A stretch of 64,000 nt of DNA from Pseudomonas sp. IB20 (GCF_009707325.1 NZ_CP046103.1:3147610-3211609), one strand, 5' to 3'. Shown: positions 46,027-55,438, counted from the first letter of the stretch. Notes: generated from the letters alone by a model not told the origin. Made by a program: numbers and translations.

Positions 46027-47901
46027 TCAGAATTTCTTGATGTCAGCCTTGGTTTCCAACTGCTTGCGGAACGCAGCAAAGTCTTGCTGGCCGATACGCG
46101 AAGCGAGGAAGCGGCGGTATTGCGCCTTTTCTTCGTCCGTCGGCGCAGCCGCTTCGTTCACGCCGTTCAAGCGCACGATCACCAGGCTACCGTCAGCCAG
46201 GGTCACGGTGGTGAAGGTCGGCTTGTCCTTGGCCGCAGGCTTAGGCATGCGGAACAGGGCTTGCAGCACGGCAGGTTCGACCCCTTCGGCGCTACGGGTA
46301 GCCGCTTCAGTGACTTTCCACGCCTGGCCGTCGATCGGCTGGTTCAGCGGGGTCTTGCCATCGCGCAGGCTGGCGATCAACTCGTCAGCATGAGCCTTGG
46401 CAGCCGCGCTGGCGCGTTCCTTGGTCATCTGCGCACGGATCGCGGCAGAGACGCTTTCCAGTGGCAGTTGCGTAGGCTTCAGGTGCTCTTTGGCTCGCAG
46501 CACGATGATGGTTTCAGGGTCCAGCTCGATGGCGGTGCTGTTGGCACCCTCATCCAGCACTTCCGGGCTGAACGCTGCGGTGACCACGGCGCGGTTGGCT
46601 GCAACGCCTTCGCCACCTTCACGACCGAACGGCGCGGAGGTGTGCACGGTCAGCTTCAGGTCAGACGCCGGCTGGGCCAAGTCGGAAGCTTCGAATGCCG
46701 CATCTTCCAATTGCTTGGAGGCATCGACAAAGCGCTGCTCAACTTGCTGGGTCTTGAGCTCGCGGGTCAGCTTGTCTTTCAGGCTGGCAAACGATGGCAC
46801 TTGGGGTGCTTCAACGCCCAACAGCTTGATCAAGTGCCAACCGAACGTGGTGCGTACCGGCGTCGAAACCTGATCCTTGTTCAACGCGTACAGCGCCGTT
46901 TCGAAGTCCGGGTCGTAGACGCCTGGGCCGGCAAAACCGAGGTCGCCGCCATTGTTGGCCGAACCTGGATCCTGGGAGAACTCCTTGGCCAGGGCTTCAA
47001 ACTTCTCACCCTTGGCCAGGCGTGCCTGGATTTCTTCGATCTTGGCCTTGGCTTGCGCCTCGGTGACCTTGTCGTTGACTTCAATCAGGATATGCGCGGC
47101 ACGACGCTGTTCAGCGAGGTTGGCGGTTTCTTTCTGATAGGCAGCCTGCAGCTCTTCGTCCTTGACGGTGACCTGGTCGAAGAAGGAAGACTTCTTCAGT
47201 TCCAGATAGTCGATAACCACCTGGTCCGGGGTCATGAACTCTTTGGCGTGCTGGTCGTAGTAAGCCTTGACCTCGTCGTCGGTGAGCTTCACCGCCGCAG
47301 GGTTGGCCTTGATGTTGACGGTGGCGAAATCGCGGGTCTGTTTTTCCAGACGGGCGAATGCCAGCACTTCGGCGTCGGTGACGAAACCGCTGCCGGCGAT
47401 ACCTGCGCGAACCTGGCCGATCAGCATTTCCTGGGTCAACATCTGACGGAATTGCATGCGGCTGTAGCCCAGTTGACGGATCACCTGGTCAAAGCGTTCG
47501 GCGCTGAACTTGCCGTCCACCTGGAATTCCGGAGTCTGCAGGATCACCTGATCCAGGGCCGCTTCAGAGAAGCCGAACTTGGAATCAGCCGCGCCTTGCA
47601 GCAACAGCTTGCGATCGATCAGACCCTTGAGGGCCGCATCGCGCAGCAGTTTTTCGTCCAGCAGAGAAGCATCGAAATCCTTGCCCAGCTGTTGCATCAG
47701 CTGGCGACGTTGCATGTCGACGGCCTGGCTCAATTCGGTTTGGGTGATTTCTTCACCGTTGACCTTGGCCACGTCCTGCGTGTTGTTGGTCGAAGCCTGG
47801 AAAATAGCCTCGATACCGGTGAACGCCATCAATGCGACGATGATCCCGATAATAGTTTTGGCAATCCAGCCTTGTGAATTGTCCCTGATATTCTGCAGCA
47901 T
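46027..47901 (-). CDS. ppiD: Periplasmic folding chaperone/peptidyl-prolyl isomerase PpiD
   Basis: A 624-residue SurA-like chaperone anchored by an N-terminal transmembrane helix (MLQNIRDNSQGWIAKTIIGI, then IVALMAFTGIEAIF). The SurA_N-type domain covers residues 35-165, and a parvulin domain about 265-360 (RAAHILIEVNDKVTEAQAKAKIEEI, DPGSANNGGDLGFAGPGVYDP, TTFGWHLIKLLGV). A C-terminal chaperone region completes it. It is next to hupB, as in E. coli lon-hupB-ppiD, and the length matches. Confidence 0.95.
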   Translation of the reverse strand: MLQNIRDNSQGWIAKTIIGIIVALMAFTGIEAIFQASTNNTQDVAKVNGEEITQTELSQAVDMQRRQLMQQLGKDFDASLLDEKLLRDAALKGLIDRKLLLQGAADSKFGFSEAALDQVILQTPEFQVDGKFSAERFDQVIRQLGYSRMQFRQMLTQEMLIGQVRAGIAGSGFVTDAEVLAFARLEKQTRDFATVNIKANPAAVKLTDDEVKAYYDQHAKEFMTPDQVVIDYLELKKSSFFDQVTVKDEELQAAYQKETANLAEQRRAAHILIEVNDKVTEAQAKAKIEEIQARLAKGEKFEALAKEFSQDPGSANNGGDLGFAGPGVYDPDFETALYALNKDQVSTPVRTTFGWHLIKLLGVEAPQVPSFASLKDKLTRELKTQQVEQRFVDASKQLEDAAFEASDLAQPASDLKLTVHTSAPFGREGGEGVAANRAVVTAAFSPEVLDEGANSTAIELDPETIIVLRAKEHLKPTQLPLESVSAAIRAQMTKERASAAAKAHADELIASLRDGKTPLNQPIDGQAWKVTEAATRSAEGVEPAVLQALFRMPKPAAKDKPTFTTVTLADGSLVIVRLNGVNEAAAPTDEEKAQYRRFLASRIGQQDFAAFRKQLETKADIKKF

Positions 47902-47969
47902 GCGTCCCCCAGAAACGGTTGATCTTCAAGAATTAGGCAACCGTGGAGCGTGGGTAGAGTCCGGATAGA

Positions 47970-47994
47970 AGAAAGGCGCATCCGAGGATGCGCC
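47970..47994 (-). terminator. Terminator after the tRNA-like RNA
   Basis: On the minus strand GGCGCATCC-TC-GGATGCGCC (9-bp stem) is followed by TTTCTTC. It begins 11 bases after the CCA of the tRNA-like element at 48005. That spacing is as for a tRNA gene and upstream of ppiD. Confidence 0.88.
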
Positions 47995-48004
47995 TTCTCG
48001 TAAC

Positions 48005-48082
48005 TGGCGGAGCGGACGGGGGTTTGAACCCACACCCCCGGCGTGGCGACCCGATGGATACTTGGGTCGGCTGCCGCTCCGC
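48005..48082 (-). ncRNA. tRNA-like structured RNA between hupB and ppiD
   Basis: Reading on the minus strand, GCGGAGCGG (48082-48074) pairs with CCGCTCCGC (48015-48007). The 7-bp part GGAGCGG/CCGCTCC followed by G and CCA is exactly a tRNA acceptor end, 76 bases from GGAGCGG to CCA. Inside are two hairpins: CGACCC/GGGTCG with an 11-base loop, and CGGGGGT/ACCCCCG with loop GTGGGTTCAA. The latter can also fold as a short T-arm, GGG-TTCAAAC-CCC. There is no D-arm with GG and no recognisable anticodon arm, so it is not a normal tRNA. A terminator follows 11 bases on. The acceptor and GCCA end recall tRNA-Ser/Sec. A decayed tRNA or a tRNA-mimic RNA are both possible. Confidence 0.6.
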
Positions 48083-48132
48083 TGCCAGGCCAGACCTGCG
48101 TCCGACCCGGGTAGGTAAGGCTTGAACGAAGC

Positions 48133-48405
48133 TTAGTTAACGGCTTCTTTCAGGGCTTTACCGGCTTTGAAACCTGGTTTCTTGGCAGCAGCGATTTGCA
48201 GTGCTTTGCCAGTCTGTGGGTTACGGCCAGTACGCGCTGGGCGGTCAGTCACAGAGAAAGTACCGAAGCCTACCAGCACTACGGAGTCGCCGGCCTTCAG
48301 AGCGCCAGTGACGGATTCGATTACTGCGTCCAGCGCACGGCCAGCAGCAGCTTTCGGGATATCAGCGGATGCGGCGATAGCATCAATCAGTTCCGACTTG
48401 TTCAC
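48133..48405 (-). CDS. hupB: DNA-binding protein HU-beta
   Basis: A 90-residue nucleoid protein. It has [32 protein letters not shown] dimerisation helices and the DNA-binding arm [23 protein letters not shown], ending [12 protein letters not shown]. Translation starts at GTG 48405 with AAGGGG eight bases upstream; the frame continues further back but without HU sequence. It lies between lon and ppiD in the conserved order. Confidence 0.97.
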   Translation of the reverse strand: MNKSELIDAIAASADIPKAAAGRALDAVIESVTGALKAGDSVVLVGFGTFSVTDRPARTGRNPQTGKALQIAAAKKPGFKAGKALKEAVN

Positions 48406-48553
48406 TCTAAGTCCCCTTATATATCTATTGAGTATGATTCTAAGTTTTTTGGTGAAAGCAAAAACCAGTGCTGAATGGCCTACAGACACTTAAGAGCCGC
48501 TTTATAACAAGGGCTCTAAAAAGCTGTCAAGGAAGCCCCCAGGCTTATTCGCA

Positions 48554-50950
48554 TTAATGCGTGCTAATTCTTTCCTTGGAATCAGACTCACGTTTTTCGT
48601 CCTTAGCGACAATCTCCGGAGCCACATCCGGCAAGGGCTCCGGCGCGTATTGCAGCGCAATTTGCAGGACCTCGTCAATCCATTTAACCGGTTTAATCTG
48701 AAGATCCGCCTTAATATTGTCCGGAATTTCCTTCAAGTCGCGAACATTCTCTTCAGGAATGATCACGGTCTTGATTCCACCCCGGTGCGCAGCGAGCAAT
48801 TTCTCTTTCAGACCACCGATGGCCAATACCTGACCACGCAGGGTAATTTCGCCAGTCATTGCCACATCGGCGCGCACAGGGATGCCGGTCAATGCCGACA
48901 CCAGGGCCGTGCACATGCCTACGCCAGCGCTAGGGCCGTCTTTGGGCGTTGCCCCTTCCGGCATATGGATGTGGGTGTCGTGCTTCTCGTGGAAGTCCAG
49001 GGGGATCCCCAGGCTCTTCGCGCGGCTGCGCACCACGGTCTGCGCGGCCGTGATGGATTCGACCATCACATCGCCCAGCGAACCCGTTTTGATCAGTTGG
49101 CCTTTGCCCGGGATCACCGCGGCTTCAATGGTCAGCAATTCGCCGCCCACCTGGGTCCACGCCAGGCCAGTCACCTGCCCTACTTGATCCTGCTGCTCAG
49201 CCAGGCCGTAACGGAATTTTTTCACACCCAGGAAGTGTTCCAGGGAGTCGGCAACCACCTTCACCGAGAAGCGTTTTTCCAGTGCGTGTTCTTTGACCGC
49301 CTTACGGCAAATCTTCGCGATCTGGCGCTCAAGGCCCCGTACACCGGCCTCGCGGGTGTAGTAACGCACGATGTCACGGATAGATTCGACATCAAATTCG
49401 ATCTCGCCCTTTTTCAGGCCGTTGGCCGAAATTTGCTTGGGCGCGAGGTATTTGACAGCGATGTTGATCTTCTCGTCTTCGGTATAACCCGGCAGACGAA
49501 TCACCTCCATCCGGTCCAGCAAGGCTGGCGGAATGTTCATGGAGTTGGAGGTGCACAGGAACATTACGTCGGACAGGTCGTAGTCGACTTCCAGGTAATG
49601 GTCGTTGAAATTGTGGTTCTGCTCAGGGTCGAGGACTTCGAGCAATGCCGAGGCCGGATCGCCACGCATGTCGCTGCCCATTTTGTCGATTTCATCGAGC
49701 AGGAACAGCGGGTTGCGCACACCCACTTTTGTCATCTTTTGAATCAATCTTCCCGGCATCGAACCGATGTAAGTCCGACGATGGCCGCGAATTTCCGCTT
49801 CATCGCGCACACCACCGAGGGCCATGCGCACGAATTTACGGTTGGTGGCGTTGGCAATCGACTCAGCCAGGGACGTTTTACCGACACCAGGAGGACCCAC
49901 CAGGCACAACACCGGGCCACGAATCTTCTTCACACGCTTTTGCACGGCGAGGTATTCGAGGATGCGTTCTTTGACTTCTTCGAGGCCATAATGGTCGGCG
50001 TCGAGAATATCTTCGGCACGAGCCAAGTCCAGGCGCACTTTGGTCTGGGCCTTCCACGGCACTTGCACCAGCCAGTCGATGTAGGAACGCACCACGGTGG
50101 CTTCGGCCGACATCGGCGACATTTGCTTGAGCTTGTTCAGCTCGGCGTTAGCCTTGGTCAGGGCGTCTTTCGGCAGGCCGGCGGCGTCGATGCGCTTTTT
50201 CAGCTCTTCGATTTCGTTGTGGCCTTCCTCGCTGTCGCCGAGTTCTTTCTGAATGGCCTTCATCTGCTCATTCAGGTAGTACTCGCGCTGGCTGCGCTCC
50301 ATTTGTTTCTTCACACGACCACGGATGCGCTTCTCAACCTGCAGCAGGTCGATCTCGCCATCCAGCAGTGCCAGCACGTGTTCGACACGGGCCGACAGGT
50401 CGATGATTTCGAGGATGTCTTGCTTCTGCTCAATTTTCAGCGCCATGTGCGCAGCCATGGTGTCAACCAGGCGGCTTGGCTCATCAATGCTGTTGAGGGA
50501 CGACAGGACTTCAGCCGGGACTTTCTTGCCCAACTGCACATACTGCTCGAACTGCGAGAGCAGGCTGCGCACAAACACTTCGGATTCGCGCTCAGGGGCT
50601 TCGACTTCGTCGATCAGCGCCACTTCGGCGCGCAGGTGGCCATCCACCTCCATAAAACGTTCCACCGCGCCGCGCTGCTCGCCTTCTACCAGCACCTTGA
50701 CGGTGCCATCGGGCAACTTGAGCAATTGCAGGACAGTAGCAATGGTACCGACGCGATACAGGGCGTCTTCGCCTGGATCATCATCAGCTGGATTCTTCTG
50801 GGCCAACAGCAGAATCTGCTTGTCGCCCGTCATCGCAGCCTCGAGGGCTTCGATAGACTTCTCGCGCCCCACGAACAGCGGGATAACCATGTGCGGATAG
50901 ACGACGACATCACGCAACGGCAGGAGAGGCAATTCGATGGTTGTCTTCAT
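48554..50950 (-). CDS. lon: ATP-dependent protease Lon
   Basis: A 798-residue AAA+ protease. The LON N-domain starts LPLLPLRDVVVYPHMVIPLFVGR. The ATPase domain has GPPGVGKTSLAESIA (Walker A), LFLLDEIDKMG (Walker B) and the arginine-finger region. The protease domain has PKDGPSAGVGM with catalytic Ser and the following Lys in TGEITLRGQVLAIGGLKEKLLAA. The start is ATG 50950. The C-terminus carries a charged tail (EKRESDSKERISTH). A heat-shock-type promoter precedes it. Confidence 0.98.
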   Translation of the reverse strand: MKTTIELPLLPLRDVVVYPHMVIPLFVGREKSIEALEAAMTGDKQILLLAQKNPADDDPGEDALYRVGTIATVLQLLKLPDGTVKVLVEGEQRGAVERFMEVDGHLRAEVALIDEVEAPERESEVFVRSLLSQFEQYVQLGKKVPAEVLSSLNSIDEPSRLVDTMAAHMALKIEQKQDILEIIDLSARVEHVLALLDGEIDLLQVEKRIRGRVKKQMERSQREYYLNEQMKAIQKELGDSEEGHNEIEELKKRIDAAGLPKDALTKANAELNKLKQMSPMSAEATVVRSYIDWLVQVPWKAQTKVRLDLARAEDILDADHYGLEEVKERILEYLAVQKRVKKIRGPVLCLVGPPGVGKTSLAESIANATNRKFVRMALGGVRDEAEIRGHRRTYIGSMPGRLIQKMTKVGVRNPLFLLDEIDKMGSDMRGDPASALLEVLDPEQNHNFNDHYLEVDYDLSDVMFLCTSNSMNIPPALLDRMEVIRLPGYTEDEKINIAVKYLAPKQISANGLKKGEIEFDVESIRDIVRYYTREAGVRGLERQIAKICRKAVKEHALEKRFSVKVVADSLEHFLGVKKFRYGLAEQQDQVGQVTGLAWTQVGGELLTIEAAVIPGKGQLIKTGSLGDVMVESITAAQTVVRSRAKSLGIPLDFHEKHDTHIHMPEGATPKDGPSAGVGMCTALVSALTGIPVRADVAMTGEITLRGQVLAIGGLKEKLLAAHRGGIKTVIIPEENVRDLKEIPDNIKADLQIKPVKWIDEVLQIALQYAPEPLPDVAPEIVAKDEKRESDSKERISTH

Positions 50951-50991
50951 GATTTCGCCTCTATGACAGTTGAAAAGTAAGCTTGAAACCA

Positions 50992-51020
50992 AGATGGGGG
51001 CTGCTTGCAAAAAAAACAAG
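50992..51020 (-). promoter_or_regulatory. Candidate RpoH (sigma-32) promoter of lon
   Basis: Minus strand: CTTGTTT (51020-51014), 14-base spacer, CCCCATCT (50999-50992). The consensus is CTTGAAA-N13/14-CCCCATNT; the -10 is perfect and the -35 keeps CTTG. It is about 40 bases before the lon start. Confidence 0.7.
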
Positions 51021-51088
51021 CTCAATGCCAGCAGTTAAACGCATGAATAAACGCGAATTTAAAATAACTGCCGAAAAAAACCGACCAC

Positions 51089-51119
51089 AAAAAAACAAGG
51101 GGCCCCGAAAGGCCCCTTG
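51089..51119 (-). terminator. Terminator after clpX
   Basis: On the minus strand CAAGGGGCC/GGCCCCTTG (9-bp stem, loop TTTCGG) is followed by TTTTTTT. It starts 24 bases after clpX and separates clpX from lon. Confidence 0.93.
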
Positions 51120-51142
51120 CTTGTACTGCGACGACTAAACGC

Positions 51143-52426
51143 TTACGCGTCGGGTGCAGCCTTGGCAGCCGGCTCACTGTTTTCGTAGATATACAGTGGC
51201 TTGGACTTGCCCTCAATAACGCTTTCGTCGATCACCACTTTACTCACCTCGGACTGCGAGGGAATTTCATACATGGTGTCGAGCAACACGCCTTCGAGGA
51301 TCGAACGCAAACCACGTGCACCGGTCTTGCGCTCCAGTGCCCGCTTGGCCACTGATTTGAGTGCGTCGGTACGGAACTCGAGGTCTACACCTTCCATCTC
51401 GAACAACTTGGCATATTGCTTGGTCAGGGCGTTTTTCGGCTCGGTGAGGATCTGAATCAACGCAGCCTCATCCAGCTCGTCCAACGTGGCCAGGACCGGC
51501 AGACGGCCAACGAATTCCGGGATCAGACCGAACTTGACCAAATCGTCAGGCTCGACTTCACGCAGGGACTCGCCCACCTTCTTGCCTTCTTCCTTGCTGC
51601 GCACTTCCGCACCGAAACCGATGCCGCCACGCGTGGAACGCTGCTGAATAACCTTCTCCAGACCGGAGAACGCACCGCCACAGATGAACAGGATGTTGCG
51701 CGTATCAACCTGAAGGAATTCCTGCTGCGGGTGCTTGCGACCGCCTTGTGGCGGTACGGAAGCAACCGTGCCTTCGATCAGTTTCAACAGAGCTTGCTGC
51801 ACGCCTTCACCGGAAACGTCCCGAGTGATCGACGGGTTGTCGGACTTGCGCGAAATCTTGTCGATTTCGTCGATGTAGACAATACCCATCTGGGCTTTCT
51901 CTACGTCGTAGTCGCACTTCTGCAGCAGTTTCTGAATGATGTTCTCGACATCTTCACCCACGTAGCCAGCCTCGGTGAGGGTGGTGGCGTCGGCGATGGT
52001 GAACGGAACGTTCAGCAGACGAGCGAGGGTTTCTGCAAGCAAGGTTTTACCCGAGCCTGTAGGACCGATCAGCAAGATGTTGCTCTTGCCGAGTTCGACT
52101 TCGTCGCCTTTCTTGTCACGCTGGTTCAAGCGCTTGTAGTGGTTGTACACCGCTACGGCCAGAACCTTCTTTGCACGCTCTTGACCAATCACGTACTGAT
52201 CAAGGATGCCGCTGATTTCTTTAGGCGAAGGTAATTTATGCGCGCTGCTCTCGGCCTGGGCTTCCTGCACCTCCTCGCGGATGATGTCATTGCACAGGTC
52301 GACGCACTCGTCGCAGATAAACACCGAGGGGCCGGCAATCAATTTGCGCACTTCATGCTGGCTTTTGCCGCAGAAGGAGCAATAGAGCAGCTTGCCGTTG
52401 TCCTCGCCGTTGCGGGTGTCAGTCAT
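51143..52426 (-). CDS. clpX: ClpXP protease ATP-binding subunit ClpX
   Basis: A 427-residue unfoldase. The N-terminal zinc-binding domain has CSFCGK and FICDEC (four Cys). The AAA+ module has [18 protein letters not shown] (Walker A), [11 protein letters not shown] (Walker B), the pore loop [12 protein letters not shown] and the ClpP-binding IGF-type loop in the GIGFGAEVR segment. The start is ATG 52426 ([10 protein letters not shown]). It lies 113 bases downstream of clpP. Confidence 0.98.
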   Translation of the reverse strand: MTDTRNGEDNGKLLYCSFCGKSQHEVRKLIAGPSVFICDECVDLCNDIIREEVQEAQAESSAHKLPSPKEISGILDQYVIGQERAKKVLAVAVYNHYKRLNQRDKKGDEVELGKSNILLIGPTGSGKTLLAETLARLLNVPFTIADATTLTEAGYVGEDVENIIQKLLQKCDYDVEKAQMGIVYIDEIDKISRKSDNPSITRDVSGEGVQQALLKLIEGTVASVPPQGGRKHPQQEFLQVDTRNILFICGGAFSGLEKVIQQRSTRGGIGFGAEVRSKEEGKKVGESLREVEPDDLVKFGLIPEFVGRLPVLATLDELDEAALIQILTEPKNALTKQYAKLFEMEGVDLEFRTDALKSVAKRALERKTGARGLRSILEGVLLDTMYEIPSQSEVSKVVIDESVIEGKSKPLYIYENSEPAAKAAPDA

Positions 52427-52538
52427 TCGTTCGATCCAAATCCGATAGGCTTGCAACACAAGATGAAGGCTTATGCGGGCTTTTTCAAGCCCGCCGGTGG
52501 TCGGACATGCCGACCAGCCCTATTTTGAGGTGCTTATA

Positions 52539-53174
52539 TTAAGCGGGGCGCTTTTCGATCACTGCGTCGATCAACCCATAGTCGCGCGCAGCTTCGGCGC
52601 TCATGAAGTTGTCACGATTGGTGTCACGCTCGATTTCTTCCAGGGTGTGCCCGCTGTGCTTGGCCATCAATGTGTTGAGGCGCTCACGAATAAACAGGAT
52701 TTCCTTGGCGTGAATCTCGATGTCCGACGCCTGGCCCTGGAAACCGCCCAGAGGCTGGTGAATCATCACGCGCGAGTTAGGCAGGCAGTAACGCTTGCCC
52801 TCGGCACCTGCGGTGAGCAGGAACGCGCCCATGCTGCAGGCCTGACCAATGCAGGTGGTCGATACGTTTGGCTTGATGAACTGCATGGTGTCGTAGATCG
52901 ACATGCCCGCCGTTACCGAACCGCCCGGAGAGTTAATGTAAAGATGGATGTCCTTGTCCGGGTTTTCCGCTTCAAGGAACAGCAGTTGCGCGCAGATCAG
53001 GTTGGCCATGTAGTCCTCTACAGGGCCGACCAGAAAGATAACTCGCTCCTTGAGCAGGCGCGAGTAGATGTCATAGGCGCGTTCGCCACGAGCAGATTGC
53101 TCGACAACCATCGGGACCAGGCCGCCAGCGGCCTGGACATCAGAGTTCTGCTGAATATAGGAATTAAGGAACAT
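52539..53174 (-). CDS. clpP: ATP-dependent Clp protease proteolytic subunit
   Basis: A 211-residue serine peptidase forming the ClpXP/ClpAP chamber. The catalytic Ser is in [15 protein letters not shown], the His in [14 protein letters not shown], and the Asp in the later ERDTNRDNF segment. The short N-terminal extension ([18 protein letters not shown]) contains the usual propeptide. It is 91 bases downstream of tig, with a hairpin between. Confidence 0.98.
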   Translation of the reverse strand: MFLNSYIQQNSDVQAAGGLVPMVVEQSARGERAYDIYSRLLKERVIFLVGPVEDYMANLICAQLLFLEAENPDKDIHLYINSPGGSVTAGMSIYDTMQFIKPNVSTTCIGQACSMGAFLLTAGAEGKRYCLPNSRVMIHQPLGGFQGQASDIEIHAKEILFIRERLNTLMAKHSGHTLEEIERDTNRDNFMSAEAARDYGLIDAVIEKRPA

Positions 53175-53213
53175 GCTCTGCAGTTACTCCCAAATAGTCA
53201 TGTCTTGAAAACG

Positions 53214-53240
53214 CATAAGCCAGCGCGAGGCTGGCTTATG
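53214..53240 (-). terminator. Hairpin between tig and clpP
   Basis: A perfect 11-bp stem CATAAGCCAGC/GCTGGCTTATG with loop CTCGC, followed on the minus strand by CGTTTTC. The T-run is short, so it may be a leaky terminator that sets the tig:clpP ratio rather than a full stop. Confidence 0.65.
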
Positions 53241-53265
53241 GTTGTATTTCCAACGAGTTGGACAA

Positions 53266-54576
53266 TCAGTCGGCTTGTGCTGCTTCCGCCGGTTTGACTG
53301 CTTCTTCGTAAGAGACCGCTTTATCGGTCACCTTAGCCTTCTGCAGAACAGTATCCACAACTTGTTCTTCAAGCACAACCGAACGCACTTCGTTCAGCTG
53401 CTGGTCGTTCTTGTAGTACCAAGCCACAACCTGCTCAGGCTCCTGGTAGGCCGAAGCCATTTCCTGGATCATTTCGCGAACACGGTCTTCGTCAGGCTTG
53501 AGGTCGAATTGCTTGACCACTTCAGCCACAACCAGGCCCAGCACAACGCGGCGCTTGGCTTGTTCTTCGAACAGCTCGGCCGGCAGTTGGTCAGGCTTGA
53601 TGTTGCCACCGAACTGCTGAACCGCTTGAACGCGCAGGCGATCCACTTCGTTGGACAGCAGGGCCTTAGGCACTTCGATCGGGTTGGCGGCCAGCAGACC
53701 GTCCATGACCTGGTTCTTGACCTTGGACTTGATGGCCTGACGCAGCTCGCGCTCCATGTTCTTGCGAACTTCGGTGCGGAAGCCTTCGATACCGGTTTCC
53801 TTGATACCGAATTGAGCGAAGAACTCTTCGTTCAGTTCTGGCAGCTTAGGCTCGGACACACTGTTGACAGTCACAGTGAACTCGGCGACTTTACCAGCCA
53901 GGTCCAGGTTCTGGTAGTCAGCAGGGAACGTCAGGTTCAGAACGCGCTCTTCGCCGGCTTTGGCGCCAACCAGGCCATCTTCAAAGCCTGGGATCATACG
54001 GTTGGAACCCAGCACCAGCTGAGTGCCCTTGGCGGAGCCGCCAGCGAATACTTCGCCGTCAACCTTGCCAACGAAATCGATGTTCAGTTGGTCTTCGTTC
54101 TGGGCAGCGCGATCGGCCACTTCGAAACGCGTGTTCTGCTTGCGCAGGATTTCCAGCATGTTGTCCAGATCGGCATCCGCCACGTCAGCGCTCAGGCGCT
54201 CAACAGCGATGCCTTCGAAACCGGCAACGGTGAACTCTGGGAACACTTCGAATACAGCGACGTATTCCAGGTCTTTACCAGCTTCCAGAGACTTAGGCTC
54301 GATCGAAGGCGAGCCGGCTGGGTTCAGCTTGTGCTCGACAACCGCTTCATAGAAAGAAGCCTGGATCACGTCACCAATCGCTTCCTGACGCGCATCGGCA
54401 CCAAAACGACGCTTGATTTCGCTCATTGGCACTTTGCCTGGACGGAAACCAGCGATTTTGGCCTTTTGGGCAGTCTGCTGCAGACGCTTGTTGACCGCAG
54501 TCTCAATACGCTCTGCCGGCACGGTGATGCTCAGGCGGCGCTCGATAGAAGTAGGTTTTTCAACAGAAACTTGCAT
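53266..54576 (-). CDS. tig: Trigger factor
   Basis: A 436-residue ribosome-bound chaperone and prolyl isomerase. The ribosome-binding domain has [19 protein letters not shown], the signature loop that docks near the exit tunnel. The PPIase domain covers residues 160-245 ([20 protein letters not shown]). The C-terminal arms follow. The start is ATG 54576 ([10 protein letters not shown]). It heads the tig-clpP-clpX-lon group. Confidence 0.98.
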   Translation of the reverse strand: MQVSVEKPTSIERRLSITVPAERIETAVNKRLQQTAQKAKIAGFRPGKVPMSEIKRRFGADARQEAIGDVIQASFYEAVVEHKLNPAGSPSIEPKSLEAGKDLEYVAVFEVFPEFTVAGFEGIAVERLSADVADADLDNMLEILRKQNTRFEVADRAAQNEDQLNIDFVGKVDGEVFAGGSAKGTQLVLGSNRMIPGFEDGLVGAKAGEERVLNLTFPADYQNLDLAGKVAEFTVTVNSVSEPKLPELNEEFFAQFGIKETGIEGFRTEVRKNMERELRQAIKSKVKNQVMDGLLAANPIEVPKALLSNEVDRLRVQAVQQFGGNIKPDQLPAELFEEQAKRRVVLGLVVAEVVKQFDLKPDEDRVREMIQEMASAYQEPEQVVAWYYKNDQQLNEVRSVVLEEQVVDTVLQKAKVTDKAVSYEEAVKPAEAAQAD

Positions 54577-54904
54577 GGATATTCCTCGTTGCACAGACGT
54601 TAGCCGGCCGTTTCCGACCCCAGAATCAAGGGCATGCATTCTAGTGGGTCAAACTCAAGAAGTCACCCTACTGAAAACGGGTGGAAAAACAGCAGACCAT
54701 TTATAGGTTCAAGTGCACGCATGCACCTCATCCCGTTAGCAAATACAGCTCATCACGCCAGGGCTCTGCATCAACCCTTCTATATAGAAGGGCGTGGACA
54801 CACACCCTCGGCGACCGGCCTTGCAGGCAAGGCCGTAGGGCACGGCAGCAGCATCGAGAAACACAAATACGACGAAACGCCCCACCCTCGAAACTCAAAA
54901 CACT
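54577..54904. other. Intergenic stretch upstream of tig
   Basis: About 330 bases with no coding frame I trust. It must contain the tig promoter and leader on the minus strand, but no strong sigma-70 pair stands out. Short frames on the plus strand have no ribosome-binding site or recognisable product. Confidence 0.6.
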
Positions 54905-54946
54905 TAAACAAAAACGGCACAGCCCTTTTTCAGGTACTGCGCCGTT
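54905..54946 (-). terminator. Orphan terminator upstream of tig
   Basis: On the minus strand AACGGCGCAG pairs with CTGTGCCGTT (one G-T pair) and is followed by TTTGTTT. It ends a transcript coming from the tRNA side. Confidence 0.75.
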
Positions 54947-55030
54947 ATTCGCTATTAAATAGCTGCACTGACCCTCATATAGCCTCGGATCAGTTCTACA
55001 CGCTCAAAACCGGCGACGATTCTAACGCCA
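54905..55030 (-). ncRNA. Possible small RNA upstream of tig
   Basis: A good minus-strand terminator (54905-54946) lies well beyond the terminator that already ends the tRNA transcript (55101-55131), with no gene between. A weak promoter-like TTGACG at 55065-55060 and ATTCTCAAT after it could start a transcript of about 120 bases. Only the terminator is well supported. Confidence 0.3.
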
Positions 55031-55100
55031 AGGCATTGAGAATGCTTGTTTTTTCTTGGCGTCAAGATCCACCGCACAAGCGATAGGAAATATCCGACAC

Positions 55101-55131
55101 AAAAAAAAGCGCCAGATCATTGATCTGGCGC
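55101..55131 (-). terminator. Terminator of the tRNA operon
   Basis: GCGCCAGATCA and TGATCTGGCGC form an 11-bp stem followed on the minus strand by eight T residues, 12 bases after the last tRNA-His. Confidence 0.92.
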
Positions 55132-55143
55132 TTTTTAATAATA

Positions 55144-55220
55144 TGGGGTGGACGAAGGGGATCGAACCCTCGACAACGGGAGTCACAATCCCGTGCTCTA
55201 CCAACTGAGCTACGCCCACC
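55144..55220 (-). tRNA. tRNA-His (GTG), operon-distal copy
   Basis: A 77-base gene including G-1 and encoded CCA. Acceptor GTGGGCG/CGTCCAC, anticodon loop ATTGTGACT with GTG, T-loop GGTTCGATCC. The extra 5' G characteristic of tRNA-His is encoded. The mature sequence is the same as the copy at 55439. Confidence 0.97.
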
Positions 55221-55296
55221 ATATTGCATTAACAAAGAACTCAAACATCTTCTTTGTTTAACCCTGCACCACCTGACGGCGGCACAACGTTTTAAT

Positions 55297-55381
55297 TGGT
55301 GCGGATGAAGAGACTCGAACTCTTACGCCTCGCGGCGCTGGAACCTAAATCCAGTGTGTCTACCAATTCCACCACATCCGC
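55297..55381 (-). tRNA. tRNA-Leu (TAG)
   Basis: An 85-base class II tRNA. Acceptor GCGGATG/CATCCGC, discriminator A with encoded CCA, anticodon loop GATTTAGGT with TAG, and a long variable arm (CGCCGCGAGGCGT). It lies between two tRNA-His genes. Confidence 0.97.
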
Positions 55382-55399
55382 GCTTGAAGCTCTTAAAGC

Positions 55400-55430
55400 A
55401 AAGGCGCCAGACGATTAATCTGGCGCCTTT
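55400..55430 (-). terminator. Hairpin after the first tRNA-His, probably read through
   Basis: AAAGGCGCCAGA/TCTGGCGCCTTT is a 12-bp stem but is followed on the minus strand by GCTTTAAG rather than a T-run. It is a sequence relative of the operon terminator at 55101, and follows the operon-proximal tRNA-His at the matching distance. It probably serves RNA processing now. Confidence 0.6.
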
Positions 55431-55438
55431 TAAAAATA

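Noticed and set aside
46084..47877. A 597-codon plus-strand frame opposite ppiD
   Set aside because: PpiD is well supported; the opposite translation has no recognisable domain.
48005..48082. Ordinary tRNA gene (Ser or Sec)
   Set aside because: The acceptor and CCA fit, but no D-arm, anticodon arm or long variable arm can be drawn, and no TCA or serine anticodon is placed in a 7-base loop.
48557..50980. An 807-codon plus-strand frame opposite lon
   Set aside because: Lon on the minus strand is beyond doubt; the opposite frame is a codon-bias artefact rich in His, Gln and Arg.
54634..55086. A 150-codon plus-strand frame upstream of tig
   Set aside because: It crosses a minus-strand terminator, has no ribosome-binding site and no recognisable product.
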